Of a stretch of 64,000 nucleotides of DNA, positions 1 through 11,884 are shown piece after piece. The translations under genes were made by a program, and so were the position numbers. The DNA is from Branchiostoma floridae (lineage: Eukaryota > Chordata > Leptocardii > Amphioxiformes > Branchiostomatidae). The first letter of the stretch is position 1; the number at the start of each line of letters is the position of its first letter. Under the pieces are notes generated by a model, which was not told the DNA's origin, searched no databases, and saw only the letters and a program-made list of their open reading frames with translations. The stretch lies in the NCBI RefSeq assembly GCF_000003815.2, contig NC_049979.1:23892724-23956723 (forward strand). The letters are read 5' to 3'.

Positions 1-20
1 TTGAGTTGGCTGAAAAGACA

Positions 21-269
21 TCACAGTACCCTTTTCCCTCGGATGACAGCTATTGGTCTGTCCTTGACTCCTTTGTCAGTTCTGCCCTCTGCGGCTGGCC
101 AGTCCCGATGTAGGCTCATGTGGTCGTTCTGCATGCGGCGCAGCTCGTACACGTTCAGCGCCGTCAGACAGATGCCGAAGAACAGCACCACCGCAACGAT
201 GTTGATCACCGATATCTTACCTCCTGTCACACGGCTCAGGGGAGGTACTGGGACATTACTGGGCCTTGT
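21..269 (-). CDS. Last exon of an unrecognised single-pass membrane protein
   Basis: Read on the minus strand, a strong splice acceptor (pyrimidine run then GCTGCAG, AG at 271-270) opens an exon that stays open to a TGA at 23-21. The codons are rich in G/C at third positions, unlike the flanking AT-rich DNA, which supports real coding. The peptide begins with a Pro-rich stretch, then has a hydrophobic segment of about 19 residues (ISVINIVAVVLFFGICLTAL) followed by a basic, polar tail (NVYELRRMQNDH). That fits one transmembrane helix followed by about 45 soluble residues. I do not recognise the family. Upstream exons should lie at higher coordinates, but none could be found before NOP53. An in-frame ATG at 287-285 could instead start an 88-aa protein, but it lies inside what looks like the acceptor tract. 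A GTAAGA inside the exon near 222 could be a competing donor. Confidence 0.5.
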   Translation of the reverse strand, partial: TRPSNVPVPPLSRVTGGKISVINIVAVVLFFGICLTALNVYELRRMQNDHMSLHRDWPAAEGRTDKGVKDRPIAVIRGKRVL

Positions 270-299
270 CTGCAGCAAAAACAACAAAAGATGGAGATT

Positions 300-2132
300 A
301 ACTTGATGGATGCTTCACTGTGCCTATAACATGCAACACTATGTTTAAATTCTAGGACCATACATTCTCCTATGCAGAGTGATAGTGGCCTATACAATAT
401 ACACTTCCTTTCTAGCACAATTTATTCTTTTATTTATTTCTGTATTTCAATTGTGATGGGAGAATGTCAATGATACACACAAAAATCAGCCTTTTACTAA
501 TCAATATTATTTGTTCAGTCAACCCAAGGAGCTCTCATTAATGAAATAATGAATTTCAAAGCTCTTGAGGTAAAATAGCAACATTTTCGAAAAGATAGAA
601 GCAACCACATTGTCACATTTGTCCAAAATTAAGCTCATATTACAAATTATGAATACAATAGGTCTATTATCTGTGGCACTATAGAAAATAATAAACTTGT
701 GATATCCCAAACTTACAAATAACGGCATGTCTGTCTTCTTCTCCAGTCCATACAAAGTTCTAGAGAGCATTGTGGATCATCTGCGTTCTCTGGATGGAAT
801 AATCTGCTGATGTAAGCATAAGATCAACAATATCAATAAAGTGACTTTCCCAAGGGCACAACATCTACTAGTAGCGAGGAATGCCAGGAGCCATATCTGT
901 GACCTCTCAATTATGTGTCCGCTAGCACCTCCTAGCTGCTCAAGGCCACAGATTTGGGGCTTTCTTAGTGAGGTCTGAACAAATGCGTCAGGCACTTGAC
1001 TTGGTCACATGTAACAAAGGTTTTTAGCAGTGTACTTGGACTAATTAGTTGTTGTAAAAAAGAGGCATTATCAATAAATGTTTCAATCTTTAACTTAAGT
1101 TTAAGCATAAATTCTAACCAATATAAGATTTTGTACTACTAGCAATATTAGACAAAGAATTGGCAACTACCGGTATATATAATGTATCTTCAATTAACCT
1201 AATTGTAATTCCTTAAACAATGGGACTCAGCAGTAGCAGTGGAATCATTTTCAAATTAAAAAGTCGATTTAGTTTTTCGTTAAAAAAAAATGCCTTTTGA
1301 AATTCGGCACCTACATGTATATTCCAGTTATTGACTCTGCTTAGTTCTTAAATACATATACCTTATATTCTTTTTGCTTCTACCATAATCCAAACATATG
1401 CACATGGCAAAGAACATTACAAGTCCTGAAGCTTCAGGAAGCTCGTAATGAACAGGACAAAGTGAAGAGACTTGAAGGAATCGTACTGAATGCAGCTGCA
1501 GGGTGTTCAGACCACTGCAGCAGCAGAAGAAGCTGCAGAACACAGTGGACTACTACTACTAACTCGAATACAAACCATTCCTTTGATTATTTCTCCCAGC
1601 AACTGAAAAGCCTTTAGAATTTATGTATCTGTATCAAGTCAAGATAGCCGGTACAACTGCCCTTCGGCACACCAGCATTTTTAACAAAAGCACTTTGCTA
1701 TGTCACGCAGGTTTGGCTGTGTTTAGGTTCCAGGTCAAGAGTTCTACATGCACTGAAGACAGTCATGCACTCCAGTTGGCAAGGTTTCAAATTACCTACT
1801 TCAAAATACCGCTAAAGCCAGTTGAGTACTTAGAGACCTACGCATAATTGGTTAGGCACAAATGGTTGCAGATGGTTACGTGAAAATTGTTGTCATACAA
1901 TGCAATACAAACAAACAAACTGCCAAACAAAAAAATATTTTCAAAAACACATATCATATTCATACATAGCATTAGGTAGTATATTACGACCTCTTTGGTT
2001 CGTGCAATTCACACTTGTTCATTTGGGAAGAAATTTAGAGATTCAGGGAGCTCAGAGGCTATTCACAAAATGAGCTATAACCGTTAGACCAAAAAGTTTC
2101 CTATTTGTAAAGTTTCTTGCATGTAACGTTAA
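300..2132. other. AT-rich spacer, no supported gene
   Basis: The stretch is AT-rich with only short open frames of random composition on either strand. A weak plus-strand frame at about 1410-1617 reads like a short coiled coil followed by a Cys-rich patch, but it has no good splice sites, so it was not called. Confidence 0.5.
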
Positions 2133-2139
2133 CATTAAC

Positions 2140-2161
2140 CAAGGAGGTTTTTACCTCCTTG
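2140..2161. mobile_element. 22-bp palindromic micro-insertion with 7-bp TSD (copy 1)
   Basis: CAAGGAGGT, a TTTT loop, then ACCTCCTTG forms a 9-bp stem hairpin. It is flanked directly by CATTAAC on the left (2133-2139) and CATTAAC on the right (2162-2168), which looks like a 7-bp target-site duplication. Two sister elements lie within 350 bp. Confidence 0.75.
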
Positions 2162-2223
2162 CATTAACATTGAGTTAACGTTTCATATGAACGTTTATTG
2201 TTTTTACAAAAGAAAAGTCACAT

Positions 2224-2265
2224 CAAGGAGGTTATATCACAAGGCCTTGTGATATAACCTCCTTG
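2224..2265. mobile_element. 42-bp perfect palindromic micro-insertion with 7-bp TSD (copy 2)
   Basis: A loopless perfect palindrome: 21 bp starting CAAGGAGGTTATATC are joined head to head to their exact complement, centred between 2244 and 2245. The flanks are GTCACAT on both sides (2217-2223 and 2266-2272). It looks like two terminal inverted repeats fused with nothing between them. Confidence 0.78.
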
Positions 2266-2478
2266 GTCACATCGAGTCCTACACTATTGAGTAGAGTAGA
2301 GTAGAGTTCTACAGGCACAGGTAGGAACTGATTAATAGCCATGGTGACTTTTGCGACGTATTTACTTGAAGCCTCATATTAGGCCCCAACAAGTAAAATA
2401 TGTCCTCTATTAAACTTGGTTGGCGCAAGTATATCAAAGGTATCAATGGTATATAAATGAGATGCTACATGCTATAAT

Positions 2479-2506
2479 CAAGGAGGTTCTTTCTTTAACC
2501 TCCTTG
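2479..2506. mobile_element. 28-bp palindromic micro-insertion with 7-bp TSD (copy 3)
   Basis: CAAGGAGGTT, an 8-nt loop CTTTCTTT, then AACCTCCTTG. The flanks are CTATAAT on both sides (2472-2478 and 2507-2513). A half-site ACCTCCTTG follows at about 2516-2524 without a partner. Confidence 0.75.
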
Positions 2507-2965
2507 CTATAATTTACCTCCTTGGTGCAAAATAACAATATACACAGACCTTTTAACACCCTTTAGAGTGGTCATGTAACGCTTCGGCACTCAAATCCAG
2601 AGACTCGTCCATGTAACTACTGAAAGGTAAGCACATAAACCCTGAAGTGTCTACATTTCAACTTTTTTTCCACGCAAAGGGCAGAATAAATGCCGGTACG
2701 CGTAGTTCTTGGAAAAAAAGCCAAATAACATCCGTCAATGTCACCTTTGACCTTAAGAGATACCAATGTGTCTATAGGGGTTCGGACATCTGATGTTAAA
2801 AGAGCACATAAATCATACATTTTAAAATGTGAACGAAGTTTTAAATTTCATTTATTATTTGAATAATATTTTGGTATTTTGGATTGGAGAGAACATCTTT
2901 ATTGTACTAATGAAGCGATAAAATTGTAATCTGACCACCCTGCTTTTAAAGTGGACTCGTTCAAA

Positions 2966-5900
2966 ATGGCAGCGACGAAAAGTTCCGAATCGAGCGAATC
3001 TCCACAAACTTTAGGTTCTTTATTCCCACACCCGTCAGTCAGAGGCAGGAAAAAGCGTGTCAGCAAGAAGAACAAGTCTGCATGGAGAAAGCATAGCGAT
3101 ATCAAGGACATAGAGGATTTTCTAGATGATCAGAGGCTGCAACTAAGAACCGGGTAAGTACGCACATAGCTAGTCTAGTACATACACGTGCATGCCCCCC
3201 TCCCCCTTGAAATCTCTAAACGGAACTTCCACTGGCAAATCTTGAGCCAAGTAAAGTTATATCATTAGGCCACGGAAGGAATAGTATTTGCCAGAAGTTG
3301 CGATCTTGCCTGTGTAGCATGATCTTGGAGATTGCCATCAAAATGCTCTACAAATTAATGTACAATTTGAAGAGTACTGTACATAGGAAATAGAATCCTC
3401 CACTCTAGTTGTGGCAACTCTGAGAGGGCACGGGCAGACTTCTGTGAGAATGTACTCTTGTGCAATTTGCAACAACATAGATTACGTTCACAAAATGGTA
3501 CATAGTAGTGATGATTTATTTCAAATTGTCGGTAGATTTCTCATATTAGAGTAGAGTAGAGTGGAGTTTCTAGTTTTTAGTATATTCATAAAGATACTGG
3601 TGAAAACCGCATAACCACTGGTGATAAGCTGAGACAGGTCCGACGGTGTGAACATGCTAGTACGTTCCTGTCCGTTGACAGTGGGCACGTGACCAAATCC
3701 TCAAAGGGCTTATGAAATGAGTTTGCCTATGGACAGTGTACTGTAAATGCATTTAAGTTCGCGGGGATTTAATTTTGCGGTAGCGAGAAAAAGGACTTTT
3801 TGCGGTGGATTTAACTTATTTTAAGTTGGCGGTAACACCATAGACTGCAGTCTAATACCATACTAGAAAAATGTTCGCGGTGGTTTTAAGTTCGCGGTGA
3901 AGTGGTCACCGCGAAAACCGTGAACATTAATCCACCGCGAACATTTCTGCATTTACAGTATTTGATTCTATATACTATAGTAGCTCTCATCAGAATTGTG
4001 AAAAGATGCATTGACGGTAGCAAACATTCCTATTGGCTTTGCACTGATCTCTTTTGTGACAATAAGACTGCTGTAAGTGTAAGCCCAACATTACAATAGA
4101 AACTCACCATATTTCCTGTTCACTTCCAGTGGTCTTGTGGCAGATAAGGCAGATGACAGTCTATTCTACGTTGACAAACAAAACGACAATGAACTTGAAG
4201 CACCAGGTAAGTTGTATGAACAGAATTTTATCATCACTTAATGAGTTTAGTGTAACAAATTTTTCCCTTCGGGTTGCGTAGATGACAGAGACCTCGCCGC
4301 TAAGCAATACTTACACTCATTTTGTATCCCAAGGAAGTTATAGGCTATTTTTTTCGAATTTCCTTCTCCTTGAGTTGGTACTCTAGCCTGAATTTCCCAA
4401 CCTGTGTCTCTGAGTTTGAATCAGGGCTGCCTGTATAAACTTTCCTAGGCTAGAGCTTCAGAGCTGGCCTGTCAGGTCCTGGAAACAGTCTGGCATTGAT
4501 GCTACACCTCAGTAGGTTTTTCACAGCTTCATTACAAAAAACTCATTCCTTTTTTCACAGTGGCAAAGAAGAGGAAAAAAGAGCTGAAACCACTGAAAAT
4601 AGATCAGATCATTGCCGGAGAGACAACTGTCAAACCTGTCACTGGGTAGGTAACATGGGTTAACTTTGACTTTGATCTACATTTCTGCTGTTTTAATAGT
4701 CAGTGATTCTTGGTGAACTGTTTTTCATCAAATCTTGTCAATTGCTGTTGTAGGTTTTTGCATATAAAAACATGGAAAATATTTTACTTTAGATGTAAAA
4801 AAGATTATACAGCATAGACCGTATAATGTACAATGTCACGTATTATTAAACTCTTACCTAAAAGTATCATGTATATATGCAATGTGCCAAATAGCAGTTA
4901 TTCAAGCAACAGGTATATGATTTAATTAAATCGCTTGAGTAACTGCTATTTAGTGTATCTCATTACCTGGATGTCTAACCTCCATCAACATATGCATGCA
5001 ATACTTGCATATACAGTACCTTTAAAAGTCTTCAAGACAAAAAAAATCATACCAATGGATCTGGGTTTTTTTTAATAGGCATGATCCTCCTATGGGATCT
5101 GGTAAGGTCAGAAGGAAGGAGGCCAAAGCTAGAGAACTTGAGCAGAAGACAGGGTACATCTCAAAGGAGAGGAGAAAGAAATTAAAGCTGAACTCTGTAC
5201 AGGCTGGGTTAAAAAGGCCGCAAGCAGTTAAGGAGTACTATGACCTCTGGGGCAATGGTAAGAAAAATCTTATTTTTTACTTGGTCATGCATTTTGTGTT
5301 GAATTTCGTTCATTCAGACCCTTGTATTACATTTACCTAGTCACACAAAGGGCAGCAATTTTAATTGCTGTTTTAGTAGCAGGGTATATTTTCACATGGA
5401 GGAGTTGCTAGCCCTTCGCCTTTTAATGTGCCCATGGCACCTCCTCAGACACAGGACCCCTGATGCCATTTACATGTAGCTAAGGATGTCTGTTTCTTTT
5501 GACTGTAGATATTTCAGAAAAAAAAAGATTGCCTAGATTTTTCACCATCCATTGATTTACATTTAGATGCAGAGGAAAAGGACACTGAGAAAGAGGAGGA
5601 TGAGCATTATGCTCAGGTGACTGGCAAGACAAGAGTTAAGGTGGTAAGTAGGAGCTTCATAATTAAGACATTGGCCCATTTATAATCAGGGCTCAAAATT
5701 TATTTTTGGGAATATGTGTGCAAGTGTACCTAGCTTCAAGAATTTAGGTGCATCAAAAATTTTTGGGTGCACAACATAAGACAAAGTACAATAATATGTC
5801 AGCAAGTTATAGCAACAGCCAGTTAGAAAGGTGTTATCATAATCCAGTATTGCATTTGTGATGTACCATCCTCTTGATCCCAGCCTGTAAGGACACAGAC

Positions 5901-8900
5901 GCATGCCAAGAACCCGTCCATCCTACCCAAGGTGGAGGTGATCCACCCTGGGGGGTCGTATAACCCCACGTTTGAGGACCACCAGCAGCTGCTACAGCAG
6001 GCAGTACGCACGGAGAGTAAGAAGGTCAAGGCAGAGAAGAAGTTAGAAAGACAGGCTAGACTGCCACCAAAGAGAGAGTGGGCTACTCGTGTAAGTACAT
6101 TGAAACCTGATATTAAATGTAATGTTGTTAGCAAGAGATGCTTCTTATCATAAATTTCTTCTTTCTCCTGTCCTTCTTCCTCTTCTCCAAACAAGTAATG
6201 TAAATGATCTGGACCAGGTGGCTGTCACCATGGTTACTGTAGGTATAGCAGACACCCTGTGGTGTCCAGTTTCATTTAACAAGTGGTAGGACAGAGCTTG
6301 AGGGGCTGATCAGTCACCATATCATATGAATGTGTTTGAGTAATAATAAACAGCAGTAATTTGCTAAACCAAGTGAAGGTAAACATTATGTAGTTGCCTG
6401 TAAATGATGCCTTTCTAGTGCTGTTGATAAGAGAAATTGCTTCTTTTATTCCAGAGAGACAAAATGAAGGAGTTAACTGAGGGTCTACTTGAGGAGGAGG
6501 ATGAAGAAGATGAGGATGAAGGGGAGGAACAGGAAGGGGACCAGTCTGTCCCCAAGGCCACCATCAGGGCAGAAGACAAGAAAACCAGACAGAAGAGGAG
6601 AAAGGAGAAGGAACAAAGAGAGCAGGTATGGTCATTCCTCCTTAGTGAGTAAAAATAATCATAATGATTAATTAACAGCCATCAATATTTGCTGCTGTGT
6701 GTAGAAAAAGTGCTATGCACTCATTAACTTACAACCATGCCATAATTTCTTCTACAAATGAACCATTTTACAATTGGTGTAACTGTAAGCTGTTGCTTTT
6801 TTGTCTTTTTTCCTATCAGGAGCAACAAAAGGTGGCAGACAAGACCAAGAAGGTCCAGGAGCATGAAGTGAACAGGTGAGACTGAAAAACACAGATAGAA
6901 ATGATTGTGATGATGTGCTGCGTTATATTATAGATGATATGTGATATGTATGGATATGCAGTTAGCACATTATGGTTGTAATAACTCCAGTGGTAACTTG
7001 AAAACTTAGTTGTTAATAATTTCTTCCCTCTCCCTTTAGCCACTAAACCACAAAATACACAAAATTTGTTAGGATTGGTGCTGTTGTATTTGTTAATATT
7101 TGTGATGCTTGTAGGCTCAAGACTATCAAGAAAGAGATCAATGCCTTAGAGAAGAAGAGGGAGGAAAGACAAAAGAAGAAAGCAGAAATAAGAACTCAGA
7201 ATGCTGATAAACCCAAGAGACTCGGCAGACACAAGTATCCTTTCTGACTGCATTATATAAAGTGCCCCAAATACTGACAGTTTTATTGTTTAATTGTATT
7301 TTTCATTCCTGGGTAACTGATTATTTAGGAATGTATATTCATTCATAGCTTGCTACAGGATAATTTTTAATAGACCCCTATCAAAACAAAATGACGATCA
7401 GACTTTAAAACATCTTTATATGATGCAAATTTTATAACATTTCTAATTTTATTGTTTTCTTGCCCTATGGCCTACCCTTTTTTCGCCCAAGGTTCCTTAG
7501 TTTGGAAAGGTGTTCATTGTTTAGCCTGGTATCCAGCCAAGTCTCTTCTGTCCTCTCCACAAATTTTTGCTATAATACGGCTGGATACCAGGCTAGTTCA
7601 TTTCAGTTCCAAAAGAGAACTGAATCAGATACAGGATGTATTTTCTTAGTCGTAGATTTAGAAAAAGGGGACTGTTGTACCTTGATCTTTATGTCATAAT
7701 GTAATCAAAGAAGCAGAAGAATCAACTTGTAGTTTTGTTTTTGTGATGATTTTAAGACAGATGTGTTTGATGATGTTAACCTGTGTGAAGAGATCAACCC
7801 TTAACAGTACTACAGGTACGAGGAACCTTTCCCAGAATTCAAGCTGAGTGAAGAGCTTGTCGGCACACTCAGGGAGTTTAAGGTTGGAAAAATGTTTGTT
7901 TGAGTTTTCATTTGAAATGAAATATGTAAGAATGGCAAATGACAGAGACGGCAGACAAATATATTTACATTTTGTACCTTGAATTGTGGGAAGTTGTATT
8001 CTACACTTTCTGCGTGATCTCTGCCTCAACTTTCATGATTTTTATGATGTTTAATATGTAAATCCTTTCTCTCCCACAGCCTGAAGGAAGCGTTCTCAAA
8101 GATCGCTTCAAAAGTCTGCAGCGAAGAAATATCTTAGAAACAAGAGTGAAGGCAAAGTAAGTACAAAGGTTCTGGTACATTTGAAGGATTTTTGAAAGGA
8201 AGAACTGTACTTGATTGAAGGTATTTGCTCTGGGTAAATTTTCATGACATGAACACTGCATGATGTAGGCACTGCAGTCAAAGACACAACATTGAACTGA
8301 AATGTATGATGTTTCAAAGTTGACTTAAGTGCATCTGTCAAAGAAATTATTTGATCAAATCAGGCAAGACTATCAAAGCAATTATTCCAGGGCATTGAAA
8401 TTTTGTTGTGCACCCAAATGTTTCCTGTGCTTCTAAATTTATAGGTTAAGTGTACTGTGTACCATTGCACGTATTAGACATTGTTGAGAAAATTGTTGCA
8501 AAAGACTGTTGGCTCTTACCTGTTGCTTTTATTTTTTTGTTATCCAGGCGCCAGAAGAAGTACAAGAAGAAATATGTGGAAAAGAAGCAGTACAAAGAAA
8601 TCAGGTAAAAATGCTGTAGTTAGATAGTGCACATTTTGTTTAGCTGCAATGTATATGATTTCAAGATTATTGCTTATGTCTTGAAAACTTGTTGATGAGA
8701 AATTGTATCAGTATGTGGAAGCTCTTGAAAGATCTGTCCAGAGCTATGTAGCCATAGGTAGTCCCATGGTCTTTTTCAGGCCGTAGTGCACATTGTTTAA
8801 AAGGCTGAGCCCAACCCTCTCCTTCCACCGCCATTTACCTCCTTAGCTGAAGTCATTTTACACCGGTGTGGAGGGTGGAAAGTCTTAAATGCTTTTTCAA

Positions 8901-9181
8901 AGTGCATTCAATACCACACCCAGACATTTATTGCTATAATTACCAAGGAGCTTTCAAGAAAGGTCCAAATCCAATGTGATGTAAGCAAGCAAGTACGTAT
9001 ACTAAATACCTTCACTTATCATTTCTGAACTACTGTTAGAGCCCATGCAAAAGATTTATCAGTAGCTGGCCCGAGTTTGTAGTCGCAAAGCCTATTCCAA
9101 TTATGTGTGTTTGAAATGCTATTGTATTATATTTCTCTACATCTGTCTTACATTTTGTTGTTTTTCAGCATCAATGTCTAG
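2966..9181 (+). CDS. NOP53: NOP53 (GLTSCR2/PICT1) ribosome biogenesis factor, 13 exons
   Basis: Nucleolar factor needed for late 60S subunit maturation; the known family recruits the Mtr4-exosome to trim pre-5.8S rRNA and binds 5S RNP proteins. Exons: 2966-3153, 4130-4206, 4561-4645, 5079-5257, 5567-5643, 5884-6090, 6455-6625, 6820-6875, 7115-7234, 7816-7882, 8080-8156, 8548-8604, 9169-9181. All junctions are GT-AG and all phases agree, giving 457 codons (human about 478). Family hallmarks in order: basic N-terminus with a KKNKSAWRK patch, [16 protein letters not shown], the YYDLWGNG core, [12 protein letters not shown], an acidic run (about 6490-6540), long K/E/R-rich helices, and the C-terminal KPRRLGRHKY and [13 protein letters not shown] blocks. 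The ATG at 2966 is the first in frame. The last coding exon adds only three residues and the stop, and the rest of it is 3' UTR. Confidence 0.94.
3739..3960. mobile_element. MITE-like element in NOP53 intron 1
   Basis: The ends are imperfect inverted repeats: TACTGTAAATGCATTTAAG on the left and its complement-like CATTTCTGCATTTACAGTA on the right. The interior repeats GCGGTGG/TTCGCGG words in both orientations. Decayed relatives with the same CATTTACAGTA end appear near 37010-37160 and 47890-48095. Confidence 0.6.
4889..4952. repeat. Inverted repeat in NOP53 intron 3
   Basis: The arms AAATAGCAGTTATTCAAGCA and TGAGTAACTGCTATTTA fold back on each other. A second copy with the same arms and the same downstream context (ACCTG...TGTCTGACC type) is at 49624-49684, so this is a dispersed foldback family. 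Confidence 0.55.
5345..5475 (-). repeat. SINE-type dispersed repeat fragment in NOP53 intron 4
   Basis: The words AGTAGCAGGG, ACATGGAGG, TTTTAATGTGCCC and CACCTC recur in the same order at 60420-60530. The 60 kb copy and the 54.7 kb copy share the continuation CATTTTAC(A/G)TCCCTTCC, and the 54.7 kb copy carries tRNA-like A and B boxes on the minus strand. This is therefore probably a headless piece of that SINE. Confidence 0.5.
7522..7595. mobile_element. TAGCCTGG foldback element in NOP53 intron 9
   Basis: A 74-bp element with 17-bp arms: TAGCCTGGTATCCAGCC at the left and its exact complement GGCTGGATACCAGGCTA at the right. A related element with the same tips is at 53225-53305. Confidence 0.65.
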
Positions 9182-10738
9182 CCAGAGAATGAGGCCTCTT
9201 GTCTGCAATAGTGTGATTCTTCATTCAAATGAAGAAGATCATGGATCCTGGATTTCCAAAAGGAAGAGAAAGAACCTGTATCATTGTAAACGAGGATACT
9301 GGAAGTAAAAGTTGTTTTAGTTTAACAAAGAGGAAGACGTATACTTTTGGGTCTTCCTGTGATTTTGATTTTTAGAAATGTATGCTGTTACATGTACATG
9401 TATTTCTGTTACATGTACATCTGATTTATTTACATCATATTGCCAACTTCTGAACGTAGCCTTCACAAGAGGAAAAAGCAGGACAAACTATACCATTGCC
9501 ACTTTTGCTTATATGGTTACAATACAAAGCATTGAGCAGATTTATTTTTAAGATTTGACAGAATCACAAGATAAACCATTCAGTTACAAATGACCACACT
9601 TGAGCTAGCCAATGAAACAAGACCATAGTCATTAAAGAAGCTCCATTTACATATGCATTACTGTATATTGGAAAATTGTCATTATTCCCTATGACTTGTG
9701 GTGGCTCTGGTAAACGATTTGTTGAACAAATCCCCATTTCCTGTTCGCAGACGTTGGTGGGTACATGTCAGGTGTTGGATGTCCATTGCTCTGCGATGAT
9801 GACATCAATGGCGCCGCAGGTGTGCTTGTAGCCCAAATGCTGAGGCGCATGTTAGGTATTATAACACTTCTGACATTTGTCAAGTGTCATAGCTGGATTC
9901 TATACCTGTCACTCAAATGTCAGGGGCTGACCCCATGTAGACCCCTCCAATACACATAACAGGCAATTTACCAAACAGATGAATAGATACTTGAGAGATG
10001 AGACAGCCAATATTTACCATGGTACAATGTATCAAAATAAGATACACAGTGACGTGATGGGCAAGTAAAACAAAGAACAGGAAGTATTCTATAGATAGGT
10101 TTGTGTAGATATGAGAGGAAGGTATACCTTGAGGATAACCAAAATGATTGGTACAATGAAGTTAACAGGAAAAATGCCCAGCATGACCAATAAAAAGATT
10201 TTACAATTATCCCATACCCTCTCCATTGGCATTCAATTCAACATACAGTGTAGTACCATTCATTTATCAGTTGTTTGTTTATTCATCAGTTGTTTGTTTA
10301 TTCATTTGTTTTTTGTTGCTGAAAATGTAACATTATGCATCCTAGGTAAGATGTTTTCAGTAATGTTGGAGTCATTACAAAGGTGCTGGATTTATACCTC
10401 ATGCTGTGGTTCGCCTAGGCAAAGTGGGCTACGTCAGCAGGCTACCCTTTCTGGGGCCCAATGTCATGCAAAGGGTTTGGGCCTTTAGTGAAATTTCTTT
10501 GATGAAAAATTGACTGCCCTTCTATTCAAAGCTTGGGGACCAGAAAGGGCCTCCTGATGGGGTAGTCTACCTGGCCTAGCCCACATTTTTCGGAAACCCG
10601 CAGTAAAATCGAGAAGTGAAGAATGGCTCTAATAATTTGTTTGAAGTAGTTTGAAAGAATTTAAAGGTATGTCTAAAACATGTTAATGGCGTAAAACAAT
10701 ATTACGTAGTAAATTGTGAAATTAAAATGAGAAAAACG
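9182..10738. other. NOP53 3' UTR and downstream spacer
   Basis: AT-rich sequence with no supported gene. An ATTAAA near 9632 is a possible poly(A) signal for NOP53. A 21-bp direct duplication (CAGTTGTTTGTTTATTCAT) sits at about 10265-10310. Confidence 0.4.
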
Positions 10739-10743
10739 AAAAA
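10739..10743 (-). terminator. Pol III T-run after tRNA-Ser
   Basis: A run of five T on the minus strand starts 8 nt past the 3' end of the tRNA, and another TTTTT follows at 10732-10736. Runs of four or more T terminate RNA polymerase III. Confidence 0.7.
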
Positions 10744-10750
10744 CATTTAT

Positions 10751-10832
10751 CGACGAGGATGGGATTCGAACCCACGCGTGCAGAGCACAATGGATTAGCA
10801 GTCCATCGCCTTAACCACTCGGCCACCTCGTC
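10751..10832 (-). tRNA. tRNA-Ser (anticodon GCT)
   Basis: An 82-nt type II tRNA on the minus strand. The acceptor arm GACGAGG pairs with CCTCGTC and the discriminator is G. The A box is TGGCCGAGTGG and the B box GGTTCGAATCC. The anticodon stem-loop TGGACTGCTAATCCA gives GCT, reading AGC/AGT, and a long variable arm (TTGTGCTCTGCACG) is typical of tRNA-Ser. There is no intron and no encoded CCA. It is intact, followed by T-runs, and as far as I recall identical to the vertebrate gene. Confidence 0.97.
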
Positions 10833-10839
10833 AGTTGAA

Positions 10840-11884
10840 CGCAGGGGGTCATTCTACAAATATGAATCTTCCTCCTTGATAGCACAAATTTTGTCTTCGT
10901 AGAGCTAGATAAATGGCTTTTTAGTGTTATTTTATAGCTCTTTATTACACCTATAGTAGTTAAAAGCCTTTACTTGATCTATTTCTGTCGCCGTTGACTG
11001 TTTTACACTCACTTCCGGTCGCGTATGGTAACCGGAAGCTAAGTAGAATAGTTCATTTTGATTACGGGGTTTTTTTCTGTTGAAGATGTTCAATGCCTGA
11101 GCTATCAAAACATTATTGTTAAATGACCACTTACCCTACAATATGATATTAATACTTAATTAGTAGATGTTCTTGAAATATTGTTCACATTGGCGTGAAA
11201 TAAAATATCACCCCTACATGTTGTATATTAGTATATTCCTGCGAACTTCCTGAAATAAGCCAGGCTGTTTACTCGCGCCGTGCGGAGGAGACGCATCAGA
11301 CGGAGGTATGCAGACACACACCACCGTCACGTTAGCGCGGTCCTCCGCCTTCATCTGACCGCCTTCGCCGACGATCTTGGCCCTGGAGTCTCCTCTGAGG
11401 TAAGTTTCCTCTCGTTTCTTCAAATATGTAGAGAGTAATCCACGTTCAACCGGTGGCAACCCGTTCTAAACTTGATGCGATCGGCCGATCACACACAGAC
11501 TGTGATGCCTTTCGTCAAGTTTCGCTGTAAACAAAGCTACCAAGAAACCTTTTTAGTTCACACAGGGTTTCATTCTTTGTGTCATTAATTTTATACTGTA
11601 GATCTGTGCAGAGTGAAGATATAAGTTATGTCGTACCAGCACACCGCATTCATGAAATGTCATGATTATAATACGAATTGAGCTCACGATGGAAGGTCCT
11701 TGACTTTGACCGCTTTGACCGGTAGACTTGACCCATAAATATTGTATTTGTGGCCTTGAAAGTGAGTTGCCGACACAGACATGCCAATATTATTTTTTGT
11801 TTGAAGTTTGAAGAAGATAAAACGGGTTTTAAAAGGCCCCAATTCCACTGTTCTGAAATCCCCATGTGTTCAGTGAAGTGTGAA
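10840..11884. other. Spacer with a GC-rich patch at 11260-11400
   Basis: The patch is CpG-rich and ends in TCTGAG followed by a consensus donor GTAAGT (11400) on the plus strand. It could be a non-coding first exon and promoter, conceivably for the Dispatched gene downstream, but nothing connects the two. No other gene is supported. Confidence 0.3.

Noticed and set aside
1410-1617. Plus-strand coiled-coil-like frame with a Cys-rich patch
   Set aside because: Short, no convincing acceptor or donor, ordinary composition.
11260-11399. Non-coding first exon of Dispatched
   Set aside because: CpG-rich and followed by GTAAGT, but 18 kb from the next exon with nothing linking them; left as a note.
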